From: Serratia nematodiphila DZ0503SBS1
GTDB taxonomy: Bacteria > Pseudomonadota > Gammaproteobacteria > Enterobacterales > Enterobacteriaceae
Reading direction: 5' to 3'
Assembly (NCBI RefSeq): GCF_000738675.1
Contig: NZ_JPUX01000001.1
Location: forward strand, 1,674,001 to 1,738,000
Length of the DNA stretch: 64,000 nt
Positions within the stretch are counted from its first letter, which is position 1, and every line of letters begins with the position of its first letter. A program made the translations under genes and the position numbers. Below the pieces are notes generated by a model. The model ran no database searches, had not been told where the DNA came from, and saw only the letters and a program-made list of their open reading frames with translations. Of the stretch, positions 43,548-54,089 are shown piece after piece.

Positions 43548-43664
43548 ATGACTGGTTTTGTTGCTCAAGCGCTGTTGCGCACCAGACATCTGACGCCGCC
43601 ACCGTTCCGCCGTTGTTTCCTCCGCACGTCATCCGCCCGAATACGCCTGCCGGCCATGCGGTAA
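43548..43664 (+). CDS. Possible leader ORF upstream of speC
   Basis: A 38-codon frame starting M-T-G-F-V-A-Q-A-L-L and very rich in Arg (9 of 38), with GAGGG nine bases before the ATG. It ends 242 bases before speC. In E. coli the inducible paralogue speF is controlled by an Arg-rich leader peptide (SpeFL) that senses ornithine; this ORF has no evident match to the SpeFL motif, so the parallel is only positional. A second short frame, 25 codons, lies at 43690-43764 with a poor ribosome site. Confidence 0.3.
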   Translation: MTGFVAQALLRTRHLTPPPFRRCFLRTSSARIRLPAMR

Positions 43665-43906
43665 GGCCGCCTGACGCTCGCTGTTAGGCATGCGTAAAGC
43701 CAGCGCTGCGGCCCTGATTTTACTGATGCCTGTCGGACGCTGCCAAGACCAGTTCCCCCGATAGCCGCCTGATGATCCCCGATCATGAGCCGGTCACGCA
43801 CGCCGCTTATGCTGCCGTGCCCGGGTATCGCTTTTACCGGGATAACCGCGTTATCTCATTACCGTGCCGGTGGCACACCCTCATCCTTCACCGTTTGAGA
43901 GTCAGC

Positions 43907-46075
43907 ATGATGAAAGAATTGAAAATCGCGACCAGCGCCAGCCTGGTCGCCACCATTGAGACGCTGCGCCAGATCGTGCGCGTAGAGCAGACGGACTGCA
44001 CCGACGTGGCGGCGGCGGTGGTGTCGGTCGCCGACGTGAACGCAGGCATTCTGGCGCGCTTGCAGGCGACGGGGTTCGACATTCCGACCTTCGTGGCGGT
44101 GGAAGGGGACGAGCATCTCTCGCCGGACTATCTGCCGTTTGTCAGTGGTGTTTTCGCGCTGCTGGCCGGCGCCAGCAAGCCGTTCTACATGGCGCAGCTG
44201 GAGGCCGCCGCCGACGCCTACGAGCAGGCGCTGCTGCCGCCGTTCTTCAAAACGCTGAAGACCTACGTCGAGATGGAAAACTCGACCTTCGCCTGCCCGG
44301 GGCATCAGGGCGGCGAGTTCTTCCGCAAACACCCGGCCGGCCGGCAGTTTTTCGATTTTTACGGCGAGACCCTGTTCCGTTCCGACATGTGCAACGCCGA
44401 CGTCAAGCTGGGCGATTTGCTGATCCACGAAGGCTCGGCCAAGGATGCGCAAAAGCACGCGGCGCGGGTATTCAACGCCGATAAAACCTACTTCGTGCTC
44501 AACGGCACCTCGGCGGCCAACAAGGTGGTGACCAACGCGCTGCTGACCCGCGGCGATCTGGTACTGTTCGATCGCAACAATCACAAATCCAACCACCACG
44601 GGGCGCTGATCCAGGCCGGCGCCACGCCGATCTATCTGGAAACCGCCCGCAACCCGTTCGGCTTTATCGGCGGCATCGATGCGCACTGCTTCGACGAACG
44701 CTATCTGCGCGAGCAGATCCGCGAGGTGGCGCCGGAGAAAGCCGCGGCGGCGCGGCCGTTCCGGCTGGCGATCATTCAGCTCGGCACTTACGACGGCACG
44801 ATTTACAACGCTCGCCAGGTGATCGACACCATCGGCCACCTGTGTGATTACATTCTGTTCGACTCCGCCTGGGTGGGTTACGAAGGCTTTATTCCGATGC
44901 TGAAAGAGTGCTCGCCGCTGCTGCTGGAGCTGGACGAGCACGATCCGGGCATTTTCGTCACCCAGTCGGTGCATAAACAGCAGGCGGGGTTCTCGCAGAC
45001 CTCGCAGATCCATAAGAAAGACGACCATATCAAAGGGCAAAAACGCCACTGCAACCACAAGCACCTGAACAACGCGTTCATGCTGCATGCGTCGACCAGC
45101 CCGTTCTATCCGCTGTTCGCCGCGCTGGACGTCAACGCCAAGATGCACGCCGGCCCCGCCGGGCGCCGCATGTGGATGGACTGCGTCAAGCTGGGCATCG
45201 AGACGCGCAAACAGCTGCTCACGCGCTGCTCGCAGCTGAAGCCGTTTATTCCGCAGCAGGTGGCGGGCAAAGACTGGCAGGATTACGATACCGATCTGAT
45301 CGCCAACGACGCGCGCTTCTTCACCTTCGTGCCGGGGGAGACGTGGCACGGCTTCGAAGGCTATGCCCAGGATCAGTATCTGGTGGATCCGTGCAAGCTG
45401 CTGCTGACCACGCCGGGGATTGACGCCGCGACCGGCCAATACACCGAGTTCGGCGTACCGGCCACCATTCTGGCCAACTTCCTGCGCGAGAACGGCATCG
45501 TGCCGGAGAAGTGCGATCTCAACTCGATCCTGTTCCTGCTGACCCCGGCGGAGAACCCGGCCAAGATGGAACAGCTGGTGGAGATGCTGGCGCAGTTCGA
45601 ACGCTATGTCGAAGAGGATGCGCCGCTGAGCGTGGTGCTGCCGACGGTGTACCGCAAGAACGAGCAGCGTTACCGCGGCTACAGCATTCGCCGGCTGTGT
45701 CAGGAGATGCACGATCTGTACGTCAGCTTTGACGTTAAGCAGCTGCAAAAGGAGATGTTCCGTCAGGATCATTTCCCGCCGGTGGTGATGAACCCGCAGG
45801 ACGCCAACGTGGAGTTTATCCGCGACAACGTCGAGCTGGTGCCGATCGGCCAGGCGGAAGGGCGCATCGCGGCGGAAGGGGCCCTGCCGTATCCGCCGGG
45901 CGTGTTGTGCGTGGTGCCGGGCGAAGTGTGGGGCGGCGCGGTGCAGCGCTACTTCCTGGCGCTCGAGGAGGGTATCAACCGCCTGCCGGGCTTCTCGCCG
46001 GAGCTGCAGGGGGTCTACATCGAGAAAAAAGATCACGGCTGGAAGCGCATCTTTGGCTATATGATCAAGCAGTAA
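43907..46075 (+). CDS. speC: Ornithine decarboxylase
   Basis: A 722-residue PLP decarboxylase of the Orn/Lys/Arg family. The PLP lysine is 357 in S-V-H-K-Q-Q-A; N-terminal wing domain 1-110, catalytic core 120-560, C-terminal domain to the end. It makes putrescine from ornithine. Position beside mltC-yggX-mutY and tRNA-Phe is that of E. coli speC; the N-terminal wing reads closer to SpeF, so function is sure but the paralogue label rests on synteny. The frame is open back to 43772; start taken at M-M-K-E-L-K after GAGAG. Confidence 0.93.
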   Translation: MMKELKIATSASLVATIETLRQIVRVEQTDCTDVAAAVVSVADVNAGILARLQATGFDIPTFVAVEGDEHLSPDYLPFVSGVFALLAGASKPFYMAQLEAAADAYEQALLPPFFKTLKTYVEMENSTFACPGHQGGEFFRKHPAGRQFFDFYGETLFRSDMCNADVKLGDLLIHEGSAKDAQKHAARVFNADKTYFVLNGTSAANKVVTNALLTRGDLVLFDRNNHKSNHHGALIQAGATPIYLETARNPFGFIGGIDAHCFDERYLREQIREVAPEKAAAARPFRLAIIQLGTYDGTIYNARQVIDTIGHLCDYILFDSAWVGYEGFIPMLKECSPLLLELDEHDPGIFVTQSVHKQQAGFSQTSQIHKKDDHIKGQKRHCNHKHLNNAFMLHASTSPFYPLFAALDVNAKMHAGPAGRRMWMDCVKLGIETRKQLLTRCSQLKPFIPQQVAGKDWQDYDTDLIANDARFFTFVPGETWHGFEGYAQDQYLVDPCKLLLTTPGIDAATGQYTEFGVPATILANFLRENGIVPEKCDLNSILFLLTPAENPAKMEQLVEMLAQFERYVEEDAPLSVVLPTVYRKNEQRYRGYSIRRLCQEMHDLYVSFDVKQLQKEMFRQDHFPPVVMNPQDANVEFIRDNVELVPIGQAEGRIAAEGALPYPPGVLCVVPGEVWGGAVQRYFLALEEGINRLPGFSPELQGVYIEKKDHGWKRIFGYMIKQ

Positions 46076-46078
46076 AAA

Positions 46079-46102
46079 AAGGGCCGGTTCGCACCGGCCC
46101 TT
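46079..46102. terminator. Bidirectional terminator between speC and mltC
   Basis: A perfect 10-bp stem AAGGGCCGGT / ACCGGCCCTT with a TCGC loop, preceded by A7. Confidence 0.85.
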
Positions 46103-46123
46103 CTCCTATCCACGCGGGAAGCG

Positions 46124-47200
46124 CTACTTTCTGCGGTAGCTCTTCTGCGCGGTATTCACTTTCACCAGATAGCGGCGCGACTCGGCGGCCGGGTGCTTGG
46201 TGGTCAGCGTTTGGTACACGTCGCCCGGCTGCATGCCGTTGATGATGCCCACCGCGCGCGTCCTGTCGCTGGAGAACACCCGCAGCACGCTGCCGGCGCC
46301 GCCGTTGTAGGCGGTGATCACCGCATAGCGGCGCGAGGTCGGGTTCTGAATGCCGCCCAGGTAGTTGTTCTGCAGGATCGCCAGGTAGGCGGTGCCGGTG
46401 TCGATGTTGTTCTCTGGATCGAACAGGTAGCTGCGGCTCGGGGTGCCCCATTTGCCGCGCATCTGGAACACATCCTTACCGGCGGTGTGCTGCACCACCT
46501 GCATCAGGCCCAGCGCGTCCGAACCGCTCACCGCATACGGGTTGAAGCTCGATTCGGTCTGCATGATCGCCAGGATCAGCGATTCGTCCACGCCGTATTT
46601 TTCCGACGCCTTGCGCACCATCGGCAGATATTTGTGCGCACGTTTGTCCAGGTGGTTCGGCACCAGTTGGATGGTGACCGAGTAGATGACGTGCAGGCCG
46701 GAGGTGCGTTTTTGCAGCTTGGTCTGCAGCAGGTAATCGGCGAAGTGCGCCGCGCGCCATTCCCAGCGGATCGGCGCGCCTTTGTTATCCAGCACCTGGC
46801 CGTACAGGAACGGCTCTTTGCTGATCTGGATATCGTTGGCGTCGGAATAGAGATCGATGGAACTCGGATCGTCACCCATCAGCAGCGTGCTGATGATCGC
46901 CTGGCGCAGGTGCGCGGCCGGATCGGTGGTGGCGATGGTTTCGATGGTGATGGCACCGGTGTCGAAGTTGATGTGGCTGCGGGTTTGGTATTGGTCGGTA
47001 TATTTGACGTAGTCTTTCGGCCCGGCGATCAGAACTTCGTTCAGACCCCAGATGTTCTCGATGTTGTGAGCGAATTGCCCCATCAGAATGTCGAAGCCGT
47101 TGGTGTCTTTGATCCAGGCTTCGTTGATTTCTTCACTTTTTTTGCCGGAACAGGAGATCAGCAAAGGCGCTATTACGAGCAAAGCTAAAATTTTCTTCAT
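46124..47200 (-). CDS. mltC: Membrane-bound lytic murein transglycosylase C
   Basis: A 358-residue lipoprotein (E. coli MltC, 359). Lipobox L-I-S-C with Cys17; an N-terminal MltC-specific domain to about 185; then the SLT domain with catalytic Glu216 in Q-T-E-S-S-F-N-P and the G-L-M-Q-V motif. It cleaves peptidoglycan glycan strands to 1,6-anhydromuropeptides from the outer membrane. It follows yggX in the mutY-yggX-mltC string, 63 bases apart. Confidence 0.95.
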   Translation of the reverse strand: MKKILALLVIAPLLISCSGKKSEEINEAWIKDTNGFDILMGQFAHNIENIWGLNEVLIAGPKDYVKYTDQYQTRSHINFDTGAITIETIATTDPAAHLRQAIISTLLMGDDPSSIDLYSDANDIQISKEPFLYGQVLDNKGAPIRWEWRAAHFADYLLQTKLQKRTSGLHVIYSVTIQLVPNHLDKRAHKYLPMVRKASEKYGVDESLILAIMQTESSFNPYAVSGSDALGLMQVVQHTAGKDVFQMRGKWGTPSRSYLFDPENNIDTGTAYLAILQNNYLGGIQNPTSRRYAVITAYNGGAGSVLRVFSSDRTRAVGIINGMQPGDVYQTLTTKHPAAESRRYLVKVNTAQKSYRRK

Positions 47201-47263
47201 CTTAAAGCCGTTTGGAAGAAGTATAAGAGGATTGAAGCGGGCCAGCGCCTGGCCCCAACAGCG

Positions 47264-47536
47264 TTATTCGCTCGGCGGCGTATAGCCTTCGATGTGCACG
47301 TCGTGCCCTTCGAACAGGAACTTGATCATTTCCTCTTCCAGCAGTTTGCGATCATCCACGTTCATCATGTTCAGCTTCTTCTCGTTGATCAGCATGGTCT
47401 GCTTCTTCATCCACTCGCCCCAGGCTTCCTTGGAGATCTCGTTGTAGATGCGCTTGCCGACATCGCCGGGATAAAGCTGGAAGTCCTGGCCCTCGGCGTC
47501 GCGCTGCAGGAAAGTACAAAAAATGGTGCGGCTCAT
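47264..47536 (-). CDS. yggX: YggX, Fe(II)-trafficking / oxidative protection protein
   Basis: A 90-residue protein practically identical in pattern to E. coli Ygg[11 protein letters not shown] at the start with the conserved Cys7, and [10 protein letters not shown]. It supports iron-sulphur cluster repair and limits oxidative damage. The ATG overlaps the mutY stop by four bases. Confidence 0.96.
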   Translation of the reverse strand: MSRTIFCTFLQRDAEGQDFQLYPGDVGKRIYNEISKEAWGEWMKKQTMLINEKKLNMMNVDDRKLLEEEMIKFLFEGHDVHIEGYTPPSE

Positions 47537-48633
47537 GCTAATTCCTCGTCGATGGCGCTATCGCCATATAAGTTTTGTTGGATCGGGGGCTGCTTCGCCA
47601 GCTGTTGCAACAGGCGATCCACCGGCGCTGCCAGCCCGACCGACGGCGGCTGCGCTAAGTTATACCAGAGACCCGCGCCCTCATCCATGCCGCTGCCCGC
47701 CGCGTCGAGCGACAGCCACATCGGCACGATATCGAGATGGAAATGGCTGAACGTGTGGCGAAACGCGGTCAGCTGTTCCAGGCGCTTGCCTTTCAGACCG
47801 CGCTGCTGCAGCCAGAGTTCCACATCCACGCGCGCGCTGAACTGTGGGAAGCAGAACAGGCCGCCCCACAGGCCCACCGCCGGGCGCTGCTCCAGCCACA
47901 CGCGGTCGCCGTGCTGCAGCAATAAGAAGTAGGCGGTTTTTTCCGGCAGGGTCTGCTTGGGCTTCTTACCGGGGTAGTTGGCCCAGCTGTGATTGGCGTA
48001 AGACAGGCAGCCGACGTTGAGCGGGCAGAGTTCACACTTGGGCTTGGAGCGGGTGCAGACCATGGCGCCCAGATCCATCATCGCCTGGTTGAACTGGCCG
48101 ACGCCCTGCGCCGGGGTGACCTCTTCGCTGATTTTCCACAGCCGGTTTTCGACCTCTTTCTTGCCCGGCCAGCCTTCCACCGCGTAGCAGCGAGCCAGCA
48201 CGCGCTTCACGTTGCCGTCGAGGATCGGATAGTGTTGGCCCAGCGCCAACGACAGCACCGCGCCGGCGGTGGAGCGGCCGACGCCCGGTAAATCGGCGAT
48301 TTCTGCGAAGGTTGTCGGGAACTCGCCGCCGTGCTGTGCGACAATGGTCTGCGCCGCCTTGTGCAGGTTGCGGGCGCGGGCGTAATAGCCGAGGCCGGTC
48401 CACAGATGCAGCACTTCGTCCAGCGGAGCCTCCGCCAGCGCGCGCACGTTGGGAAAACGGGCCATAAAGCGCTGAAAATAAGGAATGACGGTGGCAACCT
48501 GAGTCTGTTGCAACATCACCTCGGAGAGCCATACTTGATAGGCGGTTTTCTCCAGCTGCCACGGCAGGGTCTTGCGACCGTAGCGTTGGTACCAGTCAAG
48601 CACCACCTGTGCGAATTGTTGTGCTTGCATCAT
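47533..48633 (-). CDS. mutY: Adenine DNA glycosylase
   Basis: A 366-residue HhH-GPD glycosylase. N-terminal catalytic domain with E-V-M-L-Q-Q-T-Q (catalytic Glu) and helix-hairpin-helix [11 protein letters not shown] near 120; Asp in L-D-G-N-V-K-R; the 4Fe-4S loop C-x6-C-x2-C-x5-C near 192-208; C-terminal MutT-like domain recognising 8-oxoG. It removes A mispaired with 8-oxoG. Two tandem ATGs (48633, 48630) begin the homology; the frame beyond is not conserved. It is divergent from trmB. Confidence 0.95.
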   Translation of the reverse strand: MMQAQQFAQVVLDWYQRYGRKTLPWQLEKTAYQVWLSEVMLQQTQVATVIPYFQRFMARFPNVRALAEAPLDEVLHLWTGLGYYARARNLHKAAQTIVAQHGGEFPTTFAEIADLPGVGRSTAGAVLSLALGQHYPILDGNVKRVLARCYAVEGWPGKKEVENRLWKISEEVTPAQGVGQFNQAMMDLGAMVCTRSKPKCELCPLNVGCLSYANHSWANYPGKKPKQTLPEKTAYFLLLQHGDRVWLEQRPAVGLWGGLFCFPQFSARVDVELWLQQRGLKGKRLEQLTAFRHTFSHFHLDIVPMWLSLDAAGSGMDEGAGLWYNLAQPPSVGLAAPVDRLLQQLAKQPPIQQNLYGDSAIDEELA

Positions 48634-48810
48634 GAGCAGCGTCGTTATCCGGCAGAAAATGAAGCGAGATTGCAGCATAGAGTCATGATGCTGTAAACCG
48701 GAACTTTCCGACGCCGCACGGCGGGTACAGAAGATGAACACTTGCTAAACCAATGTATCTTTGCATAATGCGCGTTTCCCTAATTGGCAGCCAAACAGAC
48801 AGAAAGCACT

Positions 48811-49530
48811 ATGATTAATGACGTCATCTCCCCGGAATTTGATGAGAACGGCCGCGCGATGCGCCGTATCCGCAGTTTTGTCCGCCGCCAGGGGCGGCTG
48901 ACCAAAGGCCAGCAGCACGCGCTGGAGAACTATTGGCCGGTGATGGGCGTGGAGTATCAGGCTGACGCTGTCGATCTCGCCGCGCTGTTCGGCCGCGAAG
49001 CGCCGACGGTGCTGGAGATCGGTTTTGGCATGGGCGCCTCGCTGGTGACCATGGCGGGCAACAATCCGCAGCAGAACTTTTTAGGGATCGAAGTGCACTC
49101 GCCGGGCGTGGGCGCCTGCCTGGCCGACGCCCACGAGGCGAAGCTGAGCAACCTGCGCGTGATGTGCCACGATGCGGTTGAAGTGCTGGAAAACATGATC
49201 CCGGACGGCTCGCTGGACATGGTGCAGCTGTTCTTCCCCGATCCGTGGCACAAGGCGCGCCACAACAAGCGCCGCATCGTGCAAACGCCGTTTGTCGAAC
49301 TGGTGCTGCGCAAGCTGAAGACCGGCGGCGTCTTCCACATGGCTACCGATTGGCAACCTTATGCGGAACATATGTTAGAGGTTATGAACGGGGTCGCAGG
49401 CTACCGTAATCTTTCCAGCGATAATGATTACGTGCCGCGTCCGGATTCGCGCCCGCTGACGAAATTTGAATTACGCGGCCAGCGCCTGGGACATGGCGTT
49501 TGGGACTTGATGTTTGAGAGGAAAGAATAA
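48811..49530 (+). CDS. trmB: tRNA (guanine-46-N7)-methyltransferase
   Basis: A 239-residue SAM-dependent methyltransferase, the exact length of E. coli TrmB. SAM motif V-L-E-I-G-F-G-M-G near 69; [13 protein letters not shown] near 144, the active-site loop. It methylates G46 in the tRNA variable loop. The ATG at 48811 has AGAAAG upstream. The stop overlaps the yggL start by one base. Confidence 0.95.
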   Translation: MINDVISPEFDENGRAMRRIRSFVRRQGRLTKGQQHALENYWPVMGVEYQADAVDLAALFGREAPTVLEIGFGMGASLVTMAGNNPQQNFLGIEVHSPGVGACLADAHEAKLSNLRVMCHDAVEVLENMIPDGSLDMVQLFFPDPWHKARHNKRRIVQTPFVELVLRKLKTGGVFHMATDWQPYAEHMLEVMNGVAGYRNLSSDNDYVPRPDSRPLTKFELRGQRLGHGVWDLMFERKE

Positions 49531-49856
49531 TGGCTAAGAACCGCAGTCGTCGTTTACGTAAAAAGTTGCACATTGAAGAATTTCAGGAGCTGGGTTTCTC
49601 CGTAGCCTGGCGTTTTGCCGAAGGCACGTCGGTGGAAGACATCGACAGCACGCTGGATACCTTCATCGATGAAGTGATCGAGCCGAACGGCCTGGCGTTT
49701 GACGGCAGCGGCTACCTGCAGTGGGAAGGTCTGATCTGCCTGCAGAAGATCGGTCACTGCACCGACGAGCATCGCGAACTGGTGAAAAACTGGCTGGAAG
49801 CGCGCAAACTGACCGACGTTAAGGTCAGCGATCTGTTCGATATCTGGTGGGACTGA
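49530..49856 (+). CDS. yggL: YggL family protein (DUF469)
   Basis: A 108-residue protein of the enterobacterial YggL family, starting K-N-R-S-R-R-L-R-K-K-L-H, a basic tract, and ending V-S-D-L-F-D-I-W-W-D. Its start overlaps the trmB stop (TAATG), so it is co-translated. E. coli YggL has been linked to 50S ribosome assembly; I only infer that here. Confidence 0.92.
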   Translation: MAKNRSRRLRKKLHIEEFQELGFSVAWRFAEGTSVEDIDSTLDTFIDEVIEPNGLAFDGSGYLQWEGLICLQKIGHCTDEHRELVKNWLEARKLTDVKVSDLFDIWWD

Positions 49857-49922
49857 TCGCGCTTGCCCGATGAGCGCGGCTTCGCGCCGCTTATTTCCCC
49901 CTAAATAATTGGATTTGCATCA

Positions 49923-50007
49923 CGGCGGCAAGAGTGTGAGTCCCCAGGAGCTTACTTCAGTAAGTGACTGGGGTGAGCGCTCGCAGCCAACACAGATGCG
50001 GATTCAA
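49923..50007. repeat. Intergenic palindromic repeat, copy 1
   Basis: About 85 bases sharing the blocks GGCGGCAAG, TGAGTCCCCAGGAGCT, AGTGACTGGGGTGAG and GCAGCCAAC with the inverted copy at 54090-54175. The two middle blocks pair imperfectly to form a stem. Lies between yggL and glsB. Confidence 0.75.
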
Positions 50008-50071
50008 GTATGACGGGGATGGATTTAAGGTGCCTTAACGGCGCCTTTGTTTTGCCCGGAGTGTGACCGAG

Positions 50072-50995
50072 GTGGTAACTACATTGGATAACGCGTTGCT
50101 GGAGGAGATCCTGCAACAGGTGCGCCCGCTGATTGGCCAGGGGAAAGTGGCCGACTACATCCCGGCGTTGGCGGAAGTGCCCGCCGATCGGTTGGCGATC
50201 GCCGTTTGCACGGTGGATGGTGAACTGTTCCAGGCCGGCGACGCCGCGGAGCGCTTCTCCATCCAGTCGATCTCCAAAGTGCTGAGCCTGACGCTGGCGC
50301 TGACGCGCTATCAGGAGCCTGAGATCTGGCGGCGCGTGGGCAAAGAGCCTTCCGGCCTGCCGTTCAATTCGCTGCTGCAGCTGGAGATGGAGCAGGGCAA
50401 ACCGCGCAATCCGTTTATCAACCCCGGCGCGCTGGTGGTGTGCGACATGCTGCAAACCCGGCTCAGCGCCCCCAAACAGCGCATGCTGGAGGTGGTGCGT
50501 CAGCTGGCCGGCGAAGACGACCTGGCCTATGACCTGCGGGTGGCGCGTTCCGAATTCGAACACTCCGATCGCAATGCGGCCATCGCCTATCTGATGAAGT
50601 CGTTCGGCAACTTCGAGAACGACGTGATCACCGTGCTGCAAACCTATTTCCATTACTGCGCGCTGCGCATGAGCTGCGTGGAGCTGGCGCGCAGCTTCGT
50701 CTATCTGGCCAATCACGGCCGCGATCTCAGCGGCGAGGCGGTGATCAGCCCGCTGCAGGCTCGGCAGATCAACGCCCTGATGATGACCAGCGGCATGTAC
50801 GATGGCGCCGGCGAATTCGCCTATCGGGTGGGAATGCCGGGCAAGTCCGGCGTGGGCGGCGGCATCGTGGCCATCGTGCCGGACGAGCTGTCGATCGTCG
50901 TCTGGTCGCCGGAGCTGGATGCTTCCGGCAACTCGCTGGCGGGAACTGCGGCGCTGGAACTGTTGTCTCAACGTATCGGTCGTTCGATTTTTTAA
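50072..50995 (+). CDS. glsB: Glutaminase
   Basis: A 307-residue serine-dependent glutaminase (PF04960). The catalytic S-x-x-K pair falls at Ser66 and Lys69 in S-I-Q-S-I-S-K when the GTG at 50072 is the start, the same numbers as in E. coli GlsA2 (308 residues). A GTG three codons earlier (50063) is possible but GGAG is too close to it and well spaced (10 nt) for 50072. It converts glutamine to glutamate and ammonia. Followed 30 bases later by yggN. Confidence 0.92.
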   Translation: MVTTLDNALLEEILQQVRPLIGQGKVADYIPALAEVPADRLAIAVCTVDGELFQAGDAAERFSIQSISKVLSLTLALTRYQEPEIWRRVGKEPSGLPFNSLLQLEMEQGKPRNPFINPGALVVCDMLQTRLSAPKQRMLEVVRQLAGEDDLAYDLRVARSEFEHSDRNAAIAYLMKSFGNFENDVITVLQTYFHYCALRMSCVELARSFVYLANHGRDLSGEAVISPLQARQINALMMTSGMYDGAGEFAYRVGMPGKSGVGGGIVAIVPDELSIVVWSPELDASGNSLAGTAALELLSQRIGRSIF

Positions 50996-51025
50996 TCCCA
51001 GTCTGGATGGGAGTCAGGAGAAGCT

Positions 51026-51748
51026 ATGTTGAAGAAAACCGGGTTAGCCTTACTGCTGCTGGCGGCGACTGCCGCGCAGGCCCACGCCGAGTACCAATGC
51101 AGCGTTAAACCCCAGGACGATGTGATCATCAGCCCGCAGAGCGTGCAGGTGAAAGGCGCCAGCGGCGACCTGCAAATTTCGCCGGATGGCGACGTGATCC
51201 GCAACGGCCAGGCGTTGAGCCTGAACGATAGCCAGCGGCAGAAAGCCTTCAGTTACCAGAGCGCCTTGCGCAAGCAACTGCCGTGGATCGACGACGGCGC
51301 GCAGAAACACTTGGAGAAAGCCCGCGCAGCGCTGGATAAAGTGATCGTCAAAGAGCTGGGCAGCAACAGCAACGTGCGCAACCGGCTGACCACCCTGAAC
51401 GGCCAGCTGAAACAGCAGATGAACCGCATCATCGAGCACCGCAGCGACGGCCTGACCTTCCACCACAAGGCGATCGACCAGGTGGAACAGGATGGCCGCA
51501 ACATCGTGCAGCAGAGCATGGGCGGCGTGCTGCAGGACAGCCTGAACGAAATGGGCGTCAAACAGGCCGCCAACAGCGGCGGTAACCCGCTGCAGGCGAT
51601 CATGGGCAACCTGGGCGGCTTGCAGAAGGCGATCCAGAACGAATGGAACAATCAGGAGCAGGACTTCCAGAACTTCGGCCATGATGTGTGCAACCGCGTC
51701 ACCGCACTGGAAACCCAGCGCAAGGATCTGCTGAAAGCGTTGAAATGA
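51026..51748 (+). CDS. yggN: YggN, DUF2884 periplasmic protein
   Basis: A 240-residue protein with a signal peptide (cleavage near A-H-A, 21) and close agreement with E. coli YggN (S-P-Q-S-V-Q-V-K-G; R-I-I-E-H-R-S-D-G-L-T-F-H; G-G-N-P-L-Q). Mostly helical after residue 70. Function unknown. GAGAAG-type ribosome site before the ATG. Confidence 0.9.
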   Translation: MLKKTGLALLLLAATAAQAHAEYQCSVKPQDDVIISPQSVQVKGASGDLQISPDGDVIRNGQALSLNDSQRQKAFSYQSALRKQLPWIDDGAQKHLEKARAALDKVIVKELGSNSNVRNRLTTLNGQLKQQMNRIIEHRSDGLTFHHKAIDQVEQDGRNIVQQSMGGVLQDSLNEMGVKQAANSGGNPLQAIMGNLGGLQKAIQNEWNNQEQDFQNFGHDVCNRVTALETQRKDLLKALK

Positions 51749-51848
51749 TTTAAGAACCTTCTCGGCAGTCTGTTTTTTGACCTTCCGAAGCTTATCTGAC
51801 AGACTGGTCAAACTACGTACAGATTTATGGATGTTTACGGAGGACGCT

Positions 51849-52283
51849 ATGAGCCATACACGCTACGAAACCGATGTTGTTGCCTGGGCAAATGAACAGG
51901 CCGCTCTTTTGCGCTCCGGAAAATTGTCTGAGATCGATATTGAAAAGATCGCCGAGGAGATTGAGGACGTGGGGAAGAGCGAGCAAAGGGAACTTGCTAG
52001 CCGGATGACGGTGCTGATTGCACATTTGCTTAAATGGAAATATCAGCCGGCCAGGCGCGGAACCAGCTGGGAGAGAACGATTAAAGCGCAGCGTAAAGAG
52101 GTGCTTTACAGCTTGAAAGAGTCGCCTAGCCTAAAAGGTAAACTGGGCGATGCTGATTGGCTGGATGTCGTTTGGTCGAAGGCCGTTGCGCTCGCTACGG
52201 CCGAAACTGGGCTGGATGTATATCCGGAAAACGGCATCTGGGAAACTCAGCAGATTCTGTCTCAGACGTTTTACCCGGATTAA
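51849..52283 (+). CDS. DUF29 domain protein
   Basis: A 144-residue helical protein of the DUF29 family, marked by Y-E-T-D-V-V-A-W-A-N-E-Q-A, I-A-E-E-I-E-D-V-G-K-S-E-Q-R-E-L and H-L-L-K-W-K-Y-Q-P. Function unknown; DUF29 genes are scattered and often appear as accessory genes. GGAGG lies five bases before the ATG at 51849. It is not in the E. coli version of this region, so it is probably an insertion between yggN and hemW. Confidence 0.85.
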   Translation: MSHTRYETDVVAWANEQAALLRSGKLSEIDIEKIAEEIEDVGKSEQRELASRMTVLIAHLLKWKYQPARRGTSWERTIKAQRKEVLYSLKESPSLKGKLGDADWLDVVWSKAVALATAETGLDVYPENGIWETQQILSQTFYPD

Positions 52284-52290
52284 TACCAAT

Positions 52291-52322
52291 AAAAAAGCGC
52301 TGATTATTCAGCGCTTTTTTTT
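52291..52322. terminator. Bidirectional terminator between DUF29 gene and hemW
   Basis: A6-GCGCTGA, TTAT loop, TCAGCGC-T8: a strong symmetric terminator. Confidence 0.92.
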
Positions 52323-53463
52323 ACTCGTCGTCCGCCAGGAACAGTTCCAGCAGCGAGTTGAGAAACAGCTTGCCCTTCTCGGTGATCTGCCAGTGCTCTG
52401 CGGTTTCTTCCAGATAACCTTTGGCCAGCGCTTCGTCCAGCTGCGGACGAATGACGCTTTCCGCCAGCCCGGTGTAGTTGACGAAGTCGGCGCGCGGCGC
52501 GGCTTCCAGCAGGCGAAAGCGGTTCATGAAGAATTCGAACGGCCGATCCGCCGCCGCCACCTCATGCTGCTTGTCCATGTAGTCGCCGCGCATAAAGCCG
52601 CGCGGATGCTTGGTCTTGGCGGTGCGCAGGATGCGCCCGTCGCTGAAGGTCACCTTGCCGTGCGCGCCGCAGCCGATCCCCAGATAGTCGCCGAAGCGCC
52701 AGTAATTGAGGTTGTGTTGGCATTGGTAGCCCGGCTTGGCGTAGGCCGAGGTTTCGTACTGCTGATAGCCGGCGGCGCTCAACAGCCGGTGGCCGCGTTC
52801 GAAGATGTCCCACAGCGCATCGTCGTCCGGCAAAACCGGCGGGCGTGAGCTGAACAGGGTGTTCGGTTCGATGGTCAGCTGATACCACGACAGGTGCGGT
52901 GGATTGAGGGCGATCGCCTGGCGCAGATCGTCCAGCGCCTCTTCCAGCGATTGGTCCGGCAGGCCGTGCATCAGATCGAGGTTAAAGCTGCGCAGGCCAA
53001 GATCGGTCGCCAGCGTCGCCGCGCGCCTGGCCTCTTCCGGGCCGTGGATGCGCCCCAGACGGTTCAGCTTCTCGGCGCTGAAGCTTTGCACCCCGATGGA
53101 GATGCGGTTGACGCCGGCGCGCTGGTAGCCGCTGAAGCGATCGGCTTCCACGGTGCCGGGATTGGCCTCCATGGTGATTTCGGCGTCGTCGGCGACGCGA
53201 ATGCGCGCCCGCACCCCGTCCAGCAAGGCTTGCATCGCCTCGGCGCTCAGCAGGCTGGGGGTGCCGCCGCCGATAAAGATAGTGCTGATTTCCCGGCCGC
53301 CGGCCAGCGGCAGGTCGGCATCCAGATCCGCCAACAGATGCTCGACATACTCCTGATGCGGCACATCACCCTTCAGCGCATGGGAGTTGAAGTCGCAGTA
53401 CGGGCATTTCTGCACGCACCACGGGATATGGATGTAGAGACTCAGCGGGGGCAGCTTAAGCAT
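52321..53463 (-). CDS. hemW: HemW, radical SAM haem chaperone
   Basis: A 380-residue radical SAM protein. Cluster motif C-V-Q-K-C-P-Y-C at 16-23; G-G-G-T-P-S near 66; C-terminal HemN-like domain. It matches E. coli HemW (378), formerly miscalled coproporphyrinogen oxidase; the family binds haem and inserts it into respiratory proteins. It overlaps the rdgB 3' end by eight bases. Confidence 0.93.
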   Translation of the reverse strand: MLKLPPLSLYIHIPWCVQKCPYCDFNSHALKGDVPHQEYVEHLLADLDADLPLAGGREISTIFIGGGTPSLLSAEAMQALLDGVRARIRVADDAEITMEANPGTVEADRFSGYQRAGVNRISIGVQSFSAEKLNRLGRIHGPEEARRAATLATDLGLRSFNLDLMHGLPDQSLEEALDDLRQAIALNPPHLSWYQLTIEPNTLFSSRPPVLPDDDALWDIFERGHRLLSAAGYQQYETSAYAKPGYQCQHNLNYWRFGDYLGIGCGAHGKVTFSDGRILRTAKTKHPRGFMRGDYMDKQHEVAAADRPFEFFMNRFRLLEAAPRADFVNYTGLAESVIRPQLDEALAKGYLEETAEHWQITEKGKLFLNSLLELFLADDE

Positions 53464-54049
53464 TGCGCATGGCTTCCAACATCAGCTTCAGCGCCTTGCC
53501 GCGGTGCGAAATCGCCCGCTTCTCGTCGCGGCTCAGCTCGGCGGCGGTGCGGACCAGCTCCGGCACGTAGAAGACAGGATCGTAACCGAAGCCGCCTTCA
53601 CCGGCGGCCTGCTCGGTGATTTCGCCGGCCCAGCTGCCGTGGAACACCAGCGGCGTCGGGTCTGCCGCATGGCGCAGATAGACCAGCACGCAATGGAATT
53701 GCGCGCCGCGCCGGCCCGGCGCCACGTCTTTCAACGCCGCCAGCAGCTTGTCGAGGTTCTGCCGATCGTCGGCATCTTCACCGGCATAGCGCGCGGAGTA
53801 GATGCCCGGCGCGCCGCCCAGCGCGTCTACTGCCAGGCCGGAGTCGTCGGCGATCGCCGGCAGGCCGGTGACCTGTGCCGCATGGCGCGCTTTCAGAATG
53901 GCGTTTTCGATAAACGTCAGGCCGGTCTCTTCGGCGGACTCCACGCCCAGATCGGTTTGTGCGACCACGTCCAGGCCGAAATCGGCCAACAGGTCGGCGA
54001 GTTCGCGCACTTTGCCCGGGTTACCGGTGGCAAGAACGACTTTTTGCAT
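53456..54049 (-). CDS. rdgB: XTP/dITP diphosphatase
   Basis: A 197-residue Ham1-family pyrophosphatase (E. coli RdgB, 197). N-terminal [19 protein letters not shown] near 47; D-D-S-G-L near 68 with the metal-binding Asp; G-F-G-Y-D-P-V-F near 151; S-H-R-G near 180. It removes deaminated purine nucleotides from the pool. Confidence 0.95.
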   Translation of the reverse strand: MQKVVLATGNPGKVRELADLLADFGLDVVAQTDLGVESAEETGLTFIENAILKARHAAQVTGLPAIADDSGLAVDALGGAPGIYSARYAGEDADDRQNLDKLLAALKDVAPGRRGAQFHCVLVYLRHAADPTPLVFHGSWAGEITEQAAGEGGFGYDPVFYVPELVRTAAELSRDEKRAISHRGKALKLMLEAMRNA

Positions 54050-54089
54050 AAGTGACTACCTTGAAAATTATTCGATGATACTCTGCGTA

